Assembly: GCA_963668245.2 (NCBI GenBank)
Contig: OY764195.2
Coordinates: 1,240,001 to 1,304,000 of the forward strand
Source: Anoxybacterium sp963668245
Lineage (GTDB): Bacteria; Bacillota; Clostridia; Peptostreptococcales; Anaerovoracaceae
DNA: 64,000 nt
Direction of reading: 5' to 3'
Part shown: positions 1 through 9,260 of the stretch, piece by piece
Numbering within the stretch: the first letter of the stretch is position 1
Layout: the number at the start of each line of letters is the position of its first letter
Program-made: the position numbers and the translations under genes
Notes under the pieces: model-generated
Told to the model about the DNA's origin: nothing
The model's database searches: none
Seen by the model: only the letters and a program-made list of their open reading frames with translations

Positions 1-2186
1 GAAACAGATGAATTGTTGATGCTCTTCTTTTCTTCTAGTAAAGGCTGTGTTGAACCGAAATCTTTTCTTATTTTAAACATGCCAAGCATATCTCTGAGCA
101 TTTCTGCCTGACTAGATAGTTCTTCGCTTGCGGCAGCACTTTCTTCAGCAGTAGCAGAATTACTCTGTACGACTGCTGATATCTGATCAATACCAATATT
201 GATTCGTTCGATACCAGAGGCTTGCTCACTGGAAGCATTGGCAATTATATTTAGCTTTTCTGTGGACGTGACTGCCCCATCAGCAATTTCTTTTAATGCC
301 AGTGCAATTTCTTTTGTAATTTCAGTACCAACACGGACTTTTTCAATAGAACTTTGAATCATCATTGTTGTTTCTTCTGCAGCTTTTGCGCTTCTGGCGG
401 CAAGATTCCTTACTTCTTCAGCAACTACCGCAAACCCTTTTCCCTGTGTACCTGCTCTAGCCGCTTCTACTGCCGCGTTCAAAGCTAAAATATTGGTTTG
501 GAAGGCAATGTCATCAATCACCTTGATGATCTTTGAAATGTTAATAGATGAATCATTGATTTCTTCCATGGATTTTAACATTTCACCCATGGTTTGATTC
601 CCTTTTTCACCTCCATCACGCGCACCCTTTGCAAGTTCGTAGACTTCCTTTGCTCGGAGCGCATTTTCTTTACTCTGTGAGGCGATGATGCCGATTGAAC
701 GATTTAACTCCTCTATCGAGCTTGCTTGCTCGGTGGAACCTTGTGCCAATGATTGACTGCCGGAAGACACTTGCTGAGACCCAGCGGATACTTGCAGTGC
801 TGCAAGATTAAAGTTATGCATAACTTCATTGAAACGATTTAGAATGTGGTTGAGCGACTCTCTTATTTTAACAAAATCACCATGGTATTCGTTGGAAACA
901 AATACATTTAAGTTTCCGCTGCTAATTTCTTCGAGTGTATCTGAAATAGTAAGAACGTAATTACGGATACTTAAAATGGTTAAATTCATTTTTTCTTTTA
1001 TGTCAGCAAATTCGCCATAATATTCCCCATCCATGGAAACATGAAGATTGCCTTTAGACATTTCCTGCAAGACACTAAAAATCTTTTCCACAGGATGTTC
1101 AATCATTGTAAAGGTATGGTTAATCCCCTTGATCAAATCTGCGTATGCCCCTTTAAACTTTGAAACATCTCCGCGTGCCTTGATATCTCCTCTGGCAGAG
1201 GCCTCATATAGTCTGCTTGCTTCATACGCCATATCGTTGAAACTTTTCATAACACCAATTACTCGTTGTATTAATATGTCGTCTTGAGTGGTTTCTGACA
1301 ATGATGCGAGCTTTTCAAAAGAACCGTTTTCAATGTCGTTTAGTATATCAGATACAAAATTACATTTTTGTTCGTATGTTTCAACCAAATGGTTTGCGGT
1401 ATTCAACTTTTCTGCTATTGACTGGACTTGATCTTGCTGTGCCGTAATGCTTGAACAAAGTGAATCAACGACTAGGTTTACTAAACTGCATATCTTGGAA
1501 AGCGACTCGTTTCCTTGATGTTCATTGATGTGTATCTTTCTATTTCCTTGAGCGATAGCCTCTTGATAAGACGCGAAATCCATCAAACATGCATGCGTGA
1601 TTTGTGATATTTTTTCGATTTCCATCTTAGATGCGTCTTCAATATCAATGGCATGATTTCGTATTTCTTCTTCCTTATTCTTCACCTCTTCTGATGCTTT
1701 TACCAATGAACGGATAAGGCCATTCAGACGAATACCAAGCAAATCCAGGTCAGAATGGAGTGAAATAGAACTTACGGGAATCCCTTTTTCGATGTCTTCT
1801 AGTACGGCAGCCTTTTCTGTCATGTTAGTTGAAATAATCGATAAGGATTGATAGATGTCTTCGAAATCTGGGCAGGATAGAGCTTCGTTGTCTTGTGGTA
1901 AACGAAAATCTCCTTGGGCAAATCTTTTGACTATGCTCGATAGGTGAGCAATATCAAGACCCAATGGATTTGAATAGGTGCGACTCATTTGATAGAGAAT
2001 GAATAGATAGATAATCAGTATTACGCATCCTGTGATTGCTTTGATTCCTAAACGCGATTCAGAGATAACAGGAAGCTGAACTAAAATAACAAATGAGATA
2101 ATGGAAAAAACGATGGATAGAGAAGAGGCAGGCAAAAAACAATTACCGGCCTTTGGATTCTTTGTGTTTCCTGGTGAACTACTCAT
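1..2186 (-). CDS. Methyl-accepting chemotaxis protein, truncated by the window edge
   Basis: The frame stays open from an ATG at 2186 to base 1, so the C-terminus is missing; at least 728 residues. A GGAGGT ribosome site precedes the start. Two membrane segments near the N-terminus (about residues 22-42 and 48-67) are joined by a loop of only about five residues, so there is almost no extracellular sensor. Long helical stretches follow with repeated HAMP-like units, each with an (E/S)xSxGNL(N/H)V motif. The C-terminal part has the highly conserved chemoreceptor hairpin tip (QTNILALNAAVEAARAG, then GKGFAVVAEEVRNLA), which binds CheA and CheW. It presumably senses an intracellular or membrane signal and controls motility. 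No chemotaxis partner genes lie in the window. Family assignment is secure; the ligand is unknown. Confidence 0.95.
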   Translation of the reverse strand, partial: MSSSPGNTKNPKAGNCFLPASSLSIVFSIISFVILVQLPVISESRLGIKAITGCVILIIYLFILYQMSRTYSNPLGLDIAHLSSIVKRFAQGDFRLPQDNEALSCPDFEDIYQSLSIISTNMTEKAAVLEDIEKGIPVSSISLHSDLDLLGIRLNGLIRSLVKASEEVKNKEEEIRNHAIDIEDASKMEIEKISQITHACLMDFASYQEAIAQGNRKIHINEHQGNESLSKICSLVNLVVDSLCSSITAQQDQVQSIAEKLNTANHLVETYEQKCNFVSDILNDIENGSFEKLASLSETTQDDILIQRVIGVMKSFNDMAYEASRLYEASARGDIKARGDVSKFKGAYADLIKGINHTFTMIEHPVEKIFSVLQEMSKGNLHVSMDGEYYGEFADIKEKMNLTILSIRNYVLTISDTLEEISSGNLNVFVSNEYHGDFVKIRESLNHILNRFNEVMHNFNLAALQVSAGSQQVSSGSQSLAQGSTEQASSIEELNRSIGIIASQSKENALRAKEVYELAKGARDGGEKGNQTMGEMLKSMEEINDSSINISKIIKVIDDIAFQTNILALNAAVEAARAGTQGKGFAVVAEEVRNLAARSAKAAEETTMMIQSSIEKVRVGTEITKEIALALKEIADGAVTSTEKLNIIANASSEQASGIERINIGIDQISAVVQSNSATAEESAAASEELSSQAEMLRDMLGMFKIRKDFGSTQPLLEEKKSINNSSV

Positions 2187-2256
2187 GTTGATGACCTCCA
2201 AAAAATATAAAATAATTGAAATTCCTTTGTCTATAGTGAAGGATGAATTCTGTGAG

Positions 2257-3183
2257 TTAACTTAGAACCCAAACATATAGGGGTATGGTAACGAGGCAGA
2301 CAACGGTACTAAGGCTAACTAACTTGGAGGCATAAGCTCCTTCTACACCATAGTACTCTGCAAGTATGGAGGTTTGCATGTGACATGGCATGGTAGAAGT
2401 TAGCATAAATACTTGAAATGCAAGACCATTGATGTGAAATAATTTTAAAAAGATGAACATATAAAGCGGACTGATGATAAATTTGCCAATTAGAATTACT
2501 AGTTCATCATTCGTAATGCGAGTAATCCCCTTGGAAAATGCGACTAAGTTCGCTCCAATTACAAGGAGCGATAATGGAACGGTTAAATTGGCTAGATATC
2601 TCATCGCTGTATCAATTGGAAGAGGCAATGACCAGTTGACTTCAACGAGAAAACTTCCAATCAGCACACCAATTAATCCAGGACTGAATATTTTCTTGAG
2701 TGAAAAACCGCCAGGGTGAAGTGGTGAGTTTTTCGCAAGTTCATATGCGCCTAAACTCCAAAAACCTGCAAGGGTAATGAGGTAGAAGGTAAACAGGTAA
2801 GGGAGCCCGTCATGACCATAGACGATTTCATTGATGGGCAATCCTATGAAGATTGTATTAGAAAAAGTAAAAGTGACTTCAAAGACTGTTTTTCTACCAT
2901 CGGTTAGTTTTAATAGACGTGAGAGAACTTTTCCCGTCACGTATAAAAGAAAAGTATATAGAAAAAGAATCAGTAAATTTAAAGCTGATCCGCGCAGCAA
3001 TTCTTTGGTAAAACGGTCAGATATACTGATAATAGCCAATGCAGGAGCGGAAATTCTAACAACGAGAAAAGATAGTACGGATGGGGTAGACTGAGGCCAT
3101 GTTTTTTTGTAATGAAACAAAAAACCAACAGCACAAATCAAAAAAATTACGATAACACTAACAATACCACTGAACAATTGCAT
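2257..3183 (-). CDS. AEC (auxin efflux carrier) family transporter
   Basis: About 308 residues, strongly hydrophobic, with roughly ten predicted membrane helices in two halves, the layout of the AEC/Mem_trans family. Bacterial members move small organic acids such as malate or malonate. The motif region NTIFIGLPI near the middle matches the conserved NxxFxGxPi of this family. The start is uncertain: AAAGGAGA abuts the ATG at 3183 with no spacer, while a TTG two codons further in has ideal spacing and a TTG six codons upstream (3201) lies in an open frame. It is on the same strand as the GutM-like gene and the sigma-54 activator. The substrate is not deducible. Confidence 0.85.
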   Translation of the reverse strand: MQLFSGIVSVIVIFLICAVGFLFHYKKTWPQSTPSVLSFLVVRISAPALAIISISDRFTKELLRGSALNLLILFLYTFLLYVTGKVLSRLLKLTDGRKTVFEVTFTFSNTIFIGLPINEIVYGHDGLPYLFTFYLITLAGFWSLGAYELAKNSPLHPGGFSLKKIFSPGLIGVLIGSFLVEVNWSLPLPIDTAMRYLANLTVPLSLLVIGANLVAFSKGITRITNDELVILIGKFIISPLYMFIFLKLFHINGLAFQVFMLTSTMPCHMQTSILAEYYGVEGAYASKLVSLSTVVCLVTIPLYVWVLS

Positions 3184-3199
3184 TCTCCTTTGTGACAGC

Positions 3200-3231
3200 A
3201 AGATAAGGCGCTCGTTATGGCGCCTTGCTAT
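3200..3231. other. Imperfect inverted repeat upstream of the AEC carrier
   Basis: GCAAG-ATAA-GGCGC faces GCGCCTTGC across a short loop, giving a stable stem with one bulge. It lies in the leader of the carrier gene. There is no T-run on either strand, so it is not a good terminator. It could be an operator or an mRNA structure. Confidence 0.35.
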
Positions 3232-3297
3232 ATTAGGCTGGAAAAGTGATTTTTCAATTCCTTTTCATACTTGTAGTATATTACATAGGTGTTGTGA

Positions 3298-3684
3298 TTA
3301 AGTTGTTTTCTTTTTCTCTGATGCATTTTTATAATTTTTGATTAAATTTCGTACAGCATGCTCTGCATGCACATCAAGATTGAGGGATTCTGGTTTTACA
3401 GTAAATAAATTCTGATCGATTAGATAATCCAAAGACTTAATTTTAGGAATAGTGATAATTCTGCTTACCTTTAAAAGCTTGGCGTTCTGAACCTTACCAT
3501 CACCATTGACCGCTGAAAAAGCAATATATTTGGTTCGAAGAAAGCTGGCATTTTTGCCAAAGTAAATACAACCATCTGGCTCTAACATTTTATATATATT
3601 CTTGACTTGAACTGTTTGGATAAAACTGAAAATACTCATAATAATCCAAAACACACCTGAAATAATTACAATATCCCAAAACAT
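3298..3684 (-). CDS. GutM-like membrane protein (glucitol operon activator family)
   Basis: 128 residues with one N-terminal membrane helix (about residues 4-24) and a cytosolic remainder. The pattern after the helix (a glycine-rich YFGKN segment, a basic patch, then a conserved alternating strand region ending in DYLID) resembles GutM/SrlM proteins, which modulate sugar-alcohol PTS operons with a partner repressor. A GAGAGGAGC ribosome site precedes the ATG. It is the next gene downstream of the sigma-54 activator on the same strand, 84 bases away. No glucitol PTS genes are nearby, so the role here is unclear. Family assignment is from remembered sequence resemblance only. Confidence 0.6.
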   Translation of the reverse strand: MFWDIVIISGVFWIIMSIFSFIQTVQVKNIYKMLEPDGCIYFGKNASFLRTKYIAFSAVNGDGKVQNAKLLKVSRIITIPKIKSLDYLIDQNLFTVKPESLNLDVHAEHAVRNLIKNYKNASEKKKTT

Positions 3685-3768
3685 AAAAAGCTCCTCTCAT
3701 TTTCTCTTTCATTATTACATATTGATGATTTAATATGCAAATTTTGTGCCGTCATAAACTTATCATAG

Positions 3769-5784
3769 TTAAAAACGATATGTATTTACATCAATGTTAT
3801 ATTTTTGCAATTTGCGATAGAGTGTTCTCTTTGGGATATTTAGGATTGCAGAAGCATTCGTTATATTTCCCTCTTCTTGTGCTAAAATCGCAATAATTCG
3901 GCTTTTCTCTTTGTTTTTTGGCAATTCAGTTGGTAAGAAAACTTCTTCTTCTTCTGGAAGCAATAACTCGATTGGTTGCTTTAAACCAAAATCAAAAGGC
4001 AAGTCTTCTTTTGTAATCATATTATCTTGTGCGATGTTGAGGGCTCGTTCGATAATGTTTTCCAATTCGCGTACATTTCCAGGCCAATTATATTGCATCA
4101 TATCGTATAAAGCCTCGTCGGAAAATCCTGATATAGACTTTCCCATAGAATGATTGTATGTTTCAATAAAGTAATCCATTAAAACAGGGATGTCCTCTTG
4201 CCTCTTTCGGAGAGGTGGAATATCAATTGATAATACATTCAAACGATAATATAAATCACTTCGAAAGCTTTTGTTTTGAACAGATTCAAGAAGGTTCACG
4301 TTTGTCGCGGCCATTACCCTGACATCAATTTTTTTTGGATTTCTTCCGCCGATACGTACCACTTCACGGGTTTGAATTACTCGGAGTAATGTGGTTTGCA
4401 ATTCTAGGGCCATATCACCGATTTCATCTAAGAAAATAGTTCCACCAGAAGCCAATTCAAATTTACCGGGATGACCATCTTTGTTTGCACCAGTGAATGC
4501 ACCACCCTCATAACCAAAGAGCTCTGACTCGATGAGTCCTTTTGGAAGGGAACCGCAGTTGATTGCAATAAAAGGACCGCTTGCACGTTCGCTGGCATTG
4601 TGAATAGACTGAGCAAGAAGTTCTTTCCCTGTACCGCTTTCACCTAAAATCAACACGTTGGAGTCGCTTTGTGCAGCGATTTTTCCAATCTCAATGACTT
4701 GCTGCATCGGAGCGGATTTTCCAATGATGGACTCAAAAGTAAATCTGGCAGTAAAACCACTCATTTTACTCACCATCTTATGGATTCTTTGCTGCTCTTC
4801 GATGACAAAGACGGTATTGATTTTTTCATGGTTAGAGTTGTAGATGACGGTTGCAGAATAAGAAAGGTTTAAAACTGTACCAAAGCAATTGCGAATGGTC
4901 AATTCTTTATGGGATATGTCTCGTTCTAGTTCTAGGAGATTGGGATTGTTTTTCTTAATTTGCAAGATATTTGCTAAATTTTCATTTTCATAATTTTTAT
5001 TTGGCAACTTCAGAAATTGAATGGCTCTGTTGTTATGGTGCGTAATAATCCCCATGTTGTCAATCATAACAATGCCGGAAGAGATTGATTGAATTGTGCT
5101 GACAAGCTGTGTGTTGGTAATCGAAATCTTTTCATATGCTTCCCTCATTTTCAGACCTTTCTCAATACCGTCTACCGCAGCACAGACCATGGCGAGCGTA
5201 TGAGAGTTTACAGCGCCTACAGGACCAACCAAATCAAGACATCCGATAATCGTGCCGAATTGATTTTTTATGGGAGCTGCGGAGCAAACATAGCTATGAT
5301 GCGGTTCGATATAGTGTTCTCTCCCCCAAATCTGAATTGGCTCTCCCGTTGCTAAGCATGTTCCGATACCGTTTGTACCAGAATACTCTTCGCTACGATT
5401 GCATCCCACTGTTAAACCTGATTTCTTTGCGCGAGATTGAATTTCGGGATCTTGGCCGATTAGATCCAGCACAAAGCCCCTATTGTCCGTTAAAGCAATG
5501 ATAAAATTGCTGCCCCGTACATAGGAATATAGATTCATGATATAGGAGTGAGCGACTGCCATCAATGCTTCGTTTCGAGCAAAAGCATAACGGAGTGCGT
5601 CGGGAGATAGCTTGGCATCTTTAATCTCGAATGGGCATACCCGCTTGTTTTTCGAACGTTTCCATGATTCATATATGATGGGCCTTACCGTTTCCAACTC
5701 CTCGGGCATGGGTTCGTCGCCTTCGATATACTTATGCCAGGATTCAAATAATTTAGAATTATACTCGTCTGTAAAATGTTCCAT
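3769..5784 (-). CDS. Sigma-54-dependent activator, AcoR-like (GAF-PAS-AAA+-Fis HTH)
   Basis: 671 residues. An N-terminal GAF-type sensor spans about residues 75-205, with a PAS-like region at 225-330. The AAA+ domain has Walker A GESGTGKE at 381-388 and the sigma-54 contact loop GAFTGA at 428-433, followed by DEIGD and the R-finger region. The C-terminus is a Fis-type helix-turn-helix (ILNIPKRTLYRKLQKY). Such proteins use ATP to open sigma-54 promoter complexes from upstream sites. The gene diverges from an operon with a good sigma-54 promoter at 6070 and repeated GGCAC motifs between, so it very likely controls that operon. The inducer is unknown. GAAGGACC-type ribosome site (AAGGAGG) directly precedes the ATG. 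Confidence 0.95.
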   Translation of the reverse strand: MEHFTDEYNSKLFESWHKYIEGDEPMPEELETVRPIIYESWKRSKNKRVCPFEIKDAKLSPDALRYAFARNEALMAVAHSYIMNLYSYVRGSNFIIALTDNRGFVLDLIGQDPEIQSRAKKSGLTVGCNRSEEYSGTNGIGTCLATGEPIQIWGREHYIEPHHSYVCSAAPIKNQFGTIIGCLDLVGPVGAVNSHTLAMVCAAVDGIEKGLKMREAYEKISITNTQLVSTIQSISSGIVMIDNMGIITHHNNRAIQFLKLPNKNYENENLANILQIKKNNPNLLELERDISHKELTIRNCFGTVLNLSYSATVIYNSNHEKINTVFVIEEQQRIHKMVSKMSGFTARFTFESIIGKSAPMQQVIEIGKIAAQSDSNVLILGESGTGKELLAQSIHNASERASGPFIAINCGSLPKGLIESELFGYEGGAFTGANKDGHPGKFELASGGTIFLDEIGDMALELQTTLLRVIQTREVVRIGGRNPKKIDVRVMAATNVNLLESVQNKSFRSDLYYRLNVLSIDIPPLRKRQEDIPVLMDYFIETYNHSMGKSISGFSDEALYDMMQYNWPGNVRELENIIERALNIAQDNMITKEDLPFDFGLKQPIELLLPEEEEVFLPTELPKNKEKSRIIAILAQEEGNITNASAILNIPKRTLYRKLQKYNIDVNTYRF

Positions 5785-6069
5785 ATGGTCCTCCTTGAAT
5801 ATGACAACCTATGCCATGTGCCATAAAACAGGCACACAGTGGCACGGATTTGACCCTTTGTGGCACGTTATGGCACAATTATGTCATGAATATAAATGTG
5901 ACGCAAGGCAATTTTTTCTTTTGTGCTACAGTTAAGTAGAAAATCAAGGAGAAATTGTGACAATTTAAACAATCTACAGCTTGAATATATTTTGATTTTT
6001 ATTTGTCAACTCCATAAAATAATTCAAATTTTGGAAGAAAAACTATTGAATCTGAATGAAATTATGTTT
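5785..6069. promoter_or_regulatory. Candidate upstream activator sites between divergent genes
   Basis: The 386-base gap between the activator and the M24 gene holds clustered TGGCAC/GTGCCA half-sites. TGTGCC-8 nt-GGCACA at 5817-5836 is a perfect inverted repeat; further GGCAC copies follow as direct repeats to about 5877. This is the expected position for enhancer sites of the activator, 180-270 bases upstream of the sigma-54 promoter. The stretch from about 5890 to 6069 is AT-rich and shows nothing else recognisable. Confidence 0.6.
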
Positions 6070-6085
6070 TGGCATGGTACTTGCT
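6070..6085 (+). promoter_or_regulatory. Sigma-54 promoter of the M24/SSS operon
   Basis: TGGCATGGTACTTGCT matches the -24/-12 consensus TGGCAC-N5-TTGCW at all but one key base. The GG (6071-6072) and GC (6083-6084) are separated by exactly ten bases, as required. Transcription should start near 6096, giving a leader of about 75 bases before the M24 gene. Confidence 0.88.
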
Positions 6086-6170
6086 GTATATTACGTCGGG
6101 TGCGGTTGAAGTTTGAAACTGAATTAACAAAGCCCAAAATATTTTTAGACTCATTAAAGGAGGTAATGAT

Positions 6171-7406
6171 ATGCCAAGAGCAGGAATGAACGGTGTTGAT
6201 TTTGAATCGAATGTCAATTTTTATAGACTTCGAGATGACAGACTAGCTCGTGCAAAGCAAAGCATGAAAAACTACGGGTTAAATGCACTAGTGTGTTACG
6301 ATTTTGACAATATCCGATATATTACGGGAACACATATTGGTGAGTGGAACCGAAATAAAATGAACAGATATTGTATTTTGATTGATGGGGTGGATCAACC
6401 ATTTTTATTTGACCCAGCAGCTCCATCTAAGAGACAGAGAGTGGACTGGCTTGCAGTGGACCACATTATGCCTGCAGTAGGTTCTATGAGAGGCGCAATT
6501 CCTGAAGAAGTAGGAATGGTTGCAAAAGTAGCTGCCCAGATTGCAGGATACTTAAATGAATATGGAGTAACTGGAAAAGTTGGTATGGATATCGTAGATA
6601 TTCCTCTGATTCGCGCGTTAGAAGCACACAAGGTTGAAATTGTTGATGGTCAGCAGTCTATGTTAGATGCAAGAATTATTAAGACAGACGACGAAGTTCA
6701 ACTTTTGAAGCAGTCTGCTGCGATGGTAGATGCTGCTTACTATGATCTTGCGAAAGCACTTCGACCAGGAATCATGGAAAATGAATTGGTGGCCATTGCA
6801 AATCAGAAATTATATGCATGGGGTTCTGAATTGGTTGAATTTGTAAATAGTATTTCTGGACAAAGAGGAAATCCTCACAGCCATACCTTCTCAAACAGAA
6901 TGGTAAGACCGGGAGAATTGATCTACTTTGATATCGGTAATACATACAATGGTTATAAGACTTGTTATTACAGAACATTCTCTTGTGGCGTTCCAAATGC
7001 TGATCAGAGAAAAGCATATGAAAAAGCTTCAAAATGGATCAAAGACTCCATCAAAGCAATCAAAGCAGGAAATACTTCAGCAGATGTTGCGAAGTGTTGG
7101 CCTTCTGCTACTGAACTAGGCTTTAAAAATGAAGAAGAAGCCTTCTTACTTCAGTTTGCGCATGGTATTGGCCTTGGTCTTTGGGAAAAGCCGGTTATTT
7201 CCAGACTATTCTCACTAGAGAATCCGTTTGAATTAAAAGAAGGTATGACCTTTGCGATTGAAACATGGTGCCCTTCAGAAGATGGTTCGGGAAGTGCTAG
7301 AATCGAAGAAGAAGTAGTTGTTACAAAAGATGGATGCGAACTTCTGACTAAATTCCCATCGGATGAAATTACTTCTTGTGGATTGCCAGGTTGCCAATTC
7401 CTATAA
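6171..7406 (+). CDS. M24-fold (Xaa-Pro peptidase-like) enzyme with an altered metal site
   Basis: 411 residues; a strong AAAGGAGGT precedes the ATG. The N-terminal creatinase-like domain runs to about residue 165, then a pita-bread catalytic domain. Expected dinuclear metal ligands: the first Asp is present in YFDIGN, but the second, eleven residues on, is Cys (GYKTCYYRTF instead of GYxxDxTRT). The His (FAHGIGLG) and both Glu (AIETWCP, RIEEEVVVT) are present. The protein may therefore not be an ordinary aminopeptidase. The M24 fold also gives creatinase, ectoine hydrolase and the DMSP lyase DddP. It is the first gene of a sigma-54-controlled operon with a dehydrogenase, a bicupin and a symporter, which suggests breakdown of an imported small molecule. 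The substrate is unknown. Confidence 0.85.
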   Translation: MPRAGMNGVDFESNVNFYRLRDDRLARAKQSMKNYGLNALVCYDFDNIRYITGTHIGEWNRNKMNRYCILIDGVDQPFLFDPAAPSKRQRVDWLAVDHIMPAVGSMRGAIPEEVGMVAKVAAQIAGYLNEYGVTGKVGMDIVDIPLIRALEAHKVEIVDGQQSMLDARIIKTDDEVQLLKQSAAMVDAAYYDLAKALRPGIMENELVAIANQKLYAWGSELVEFVNSISGQRGNPHSHTFSNRMVRPGELIYFDIGNTYNGYKTCYYRTFSCGVPNADQRKAYEKASKWIKDSIKAIKAGNTSADVAKCWPSATELGFKNEEEAFLLQFAHGIGLGLWEKPVISRLFSLENPFELKEGMTFAIETWCPSEDGSGSARIEEEVVVTKDGCELLTKFPSDEITSCGLPGCQFL

Positions 7407-7470
7407 AAAGAATTGGTTAATTTATAGTCATTGCTTATTCAATAATTAATTTTTAAGGAGGATATTAGAA

Positions 7471-8352
7471 ATGGCAAAAATTGGTTGGATTGGATTGGGG
7501 AACATGGGTGATCCAATGAGCAAAAACTTGCTGAAAGCTGGACATGATGTTACTGTTTGGAACAGAACAAAATCAAAAGCTGATGAAGTAATTGCTGCTG
7601 GAGCAAAATGGGCAGATACTCCGAAGGAAATTGCAGAACAATGTGATTTTATCTTCACTATGGTATCTGATGGTCCAACACTGCAATCTGTAACGTTAAG
7701 TGAAAATGGTGTAGTTGCTGGATTATCCGCAGGAAAAATCGTTATCGATATGAGTACAGTTTCTCCTGAAGAATCTACTAAAGTAAACGATGCAATCGAA
7801 GCAAAAGAGTGCAAATTTATTAGAGGTCCTGTAACAGGAAGTACTGTGCTTGCTCAGAATGCTACTTTGGGAATTCTTGCATCTGGAGATAAAGCAACTT
7901 ATGACAAAGTGCTTCCTCTCTTTGAAGCAATGGGAAAAAATCAGTTCTATGTAGGTGGCGCAGAAGAAGCTAGAGTATTAAAGCTTGCGTTGAATGTTAT
8001 GATTGGTGTAACATCTCAGATGATGGCTGAAGCAGTAGTACTTGCTGAAAAGGCTGGTCTAGATGTAGCACAAGTTTGTCAAGTTATGGCAGGAAGCGCA
8101 GTTGGCTCACCACTTGTTGGATATAAAGCTGCATTGGTTTCTAGTGGCGACTATAAGCCTGCGTTCAGCGTAAAATTGATGATGAAAGACTTTGATCTTG
8201 CCTTTGCTGCTGCAAAACAATACGGTGTGGCAATGCCTGTAACTGCTGTGACTAGACAGTACTACGCTGCTGCTGCTGCAAGCGGAAGAGCAGAAAAAGA
8301 CTTCTCCGTTCTGACAGAAGTATTGGAAGAACAATGCGGATACAAAAGATAG
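7471..8352 (+). CDS. Beta-hydroxyacid dehydrogenase (3-hydroxyisobutyrate / tartronate semialdehyde reductase family)
   Basis: 293 residues, the usual family length. The N-terminal Rossmann motif is GLGNMG (residues 7-12). The substrate-binding segment GPVTGST corresponds to the family's D(A/G)PVSGG, and the catalytic Lys lies in RVLKLALN around residue 170. The C-terminal helical domain is complete. The family interconverts beta-hydroxyacids and semialdehydes with NAD(P), such as 3-hydroxyisobutyrate, 3-hydroxypropionate, glycerate and 2-hydroxymethylglutarate. AAGGAGG precedes the ATG. It lies 64 bases after the M24 gene in the same operon. Substrate specificity cannot be read; reduction of a semialdehyde made by a neighbouring pathway is possible. 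Confidence 0.88.
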   Translation: MAKIGWIGLGNMGDPMSKNLLKAGHDVTVWNRTKSKADEVIAAGAKWADTPKEIAEQCDFIFTMVSDGPTLQSVTLSENGVVAGLSAGKIVIDMSTVSPEESTKVNDAIEAKECKFIRGPVTGSTVLAQNATLGILASGDKATYDKVLPLFEAMGKNQFYVGGAEEARVLKLALNVMIGVTSQMMAEAVVLAEKAGLDVAQVCQVMAGSAVGSPLVGYKAALVSSGDYKPAFSVKLMMKDFDLAFAAAKQYGVAMPVTAVTRQYYAAAAASGRAEKDFSVLTEVLEEQCGYKR

Positions 8353-8416
8353 TTTTAAAAAATGAATATGACGTTATTGAAAATGAATTATAAATAATAG
8401 TATTGGAGGAATTAAA

Positions 8417-9124
8417 ATGGCTAAAGCTTATGTAAAAAATTATTACGATCTACTTCCTGCAGCTCCTGCAAGACACATTTCCGCTCATGCATTTGCGTTC
8501 GGATTACCAGCAACGATGGATTCTGATACATATGGCTTCTTCTCAATCTGCGAAATCAGATTTGGCGGTGCTGCTATTCTTGACAATCACAAAGATGCTG
8601 ACCACTGTTATTTCATCCTTTCAGGAAAAGGATATTCTATCATTAATGGAAAACGTTATGACTACAAAGTTGGCGATGTAATGTGGATTCCAGGAAACTC
8701 TGACCACGAAATGTATCCAATTGGTGTTCAAACTTTGAAATTCTTAGTAACACTGACTCCAAAAGGATTCAAACAAACGGAACCATTTATCAGAAACATG
8801 AATGATGTTACTCCAGAAGCTGTTTCCGGTGCAAAGAATGCTACTGCGTTCCCTATTTCTTCTCCTAAAACGAATGGTGGAAGCCCAACAATTGAATTCC
8901 AAGTTGTTGAAATTCTTCCTGATGGAATGGTAGAAGGGCAAGATGCTGGATCTGATCAAATGACTTATGTTATCTCAGGAAAAGGCTATGTGATTGCTGA
9001 TGGAGAAAAACTTCCACTAGTTGCAGAAGATGGTTTCTACATCCCTAAGGGAGTAAAATATGAAATTCACCCGGATGGTGGACAAGTACTGCGTATTGCG
9101 CAGAGCTTTGGACCAGCCCGTTAA
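8417..9124 (+). CDS. Bicupin protein
   Basis: 235 residues with two cupin barrels, about residues 55-115 and 165-230. Each has the SGKGY...G strand-turn pattern and a downstream glycine-proline turn (MWIPGNSDHEMYP, FYIPKGVKYEIHP). The first barrel keeps candidate metal ligands in NHKDADH and in SDHEMYP. Two-domain cupins include ureidoglycine aminohydrolase and various isomerases or dioxygenases, but nothing here picks one. A TTGGAGG site precedes the ATG. It is third in the sigma-54 operon. The 136 bases between it and the symporter hold no clear terminator, so cotranscription is likely. Confidence 0.75.
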   Translation: MAKAYVKNYYDLLPAAPARHISAHAFAFGLPATMDSDTYGFFSICEIRFGGAAILDNHKDADHCYFILSGKGYSIINGKRYDYKVGDVMWIPGNSDHEMYPIGVQTLKFLVTLTPKGFKQTEPFIRNMNDVTPEAVSGAKNATAFPISSPKTNGGSPTIEFQVVEILPDGMVEGQDAGSDQMTYVISGKGYVIADGEKLPLVAEDGFYIPKGVKYEIHPDGGQVLRIAQSFGPAR

Positions 9125-9260
9125 TAATTAGAGAACCGTAAAATCTAATGGCGTATAATTTTATTGCTTTAAGAGAGAAAGTCATTTGTTATGCGCCATA
9201 TTTTATATATTTTCAGGTCCTTAATATGATTATTTTAATTTGAATGGGAGGTCACTTTAT

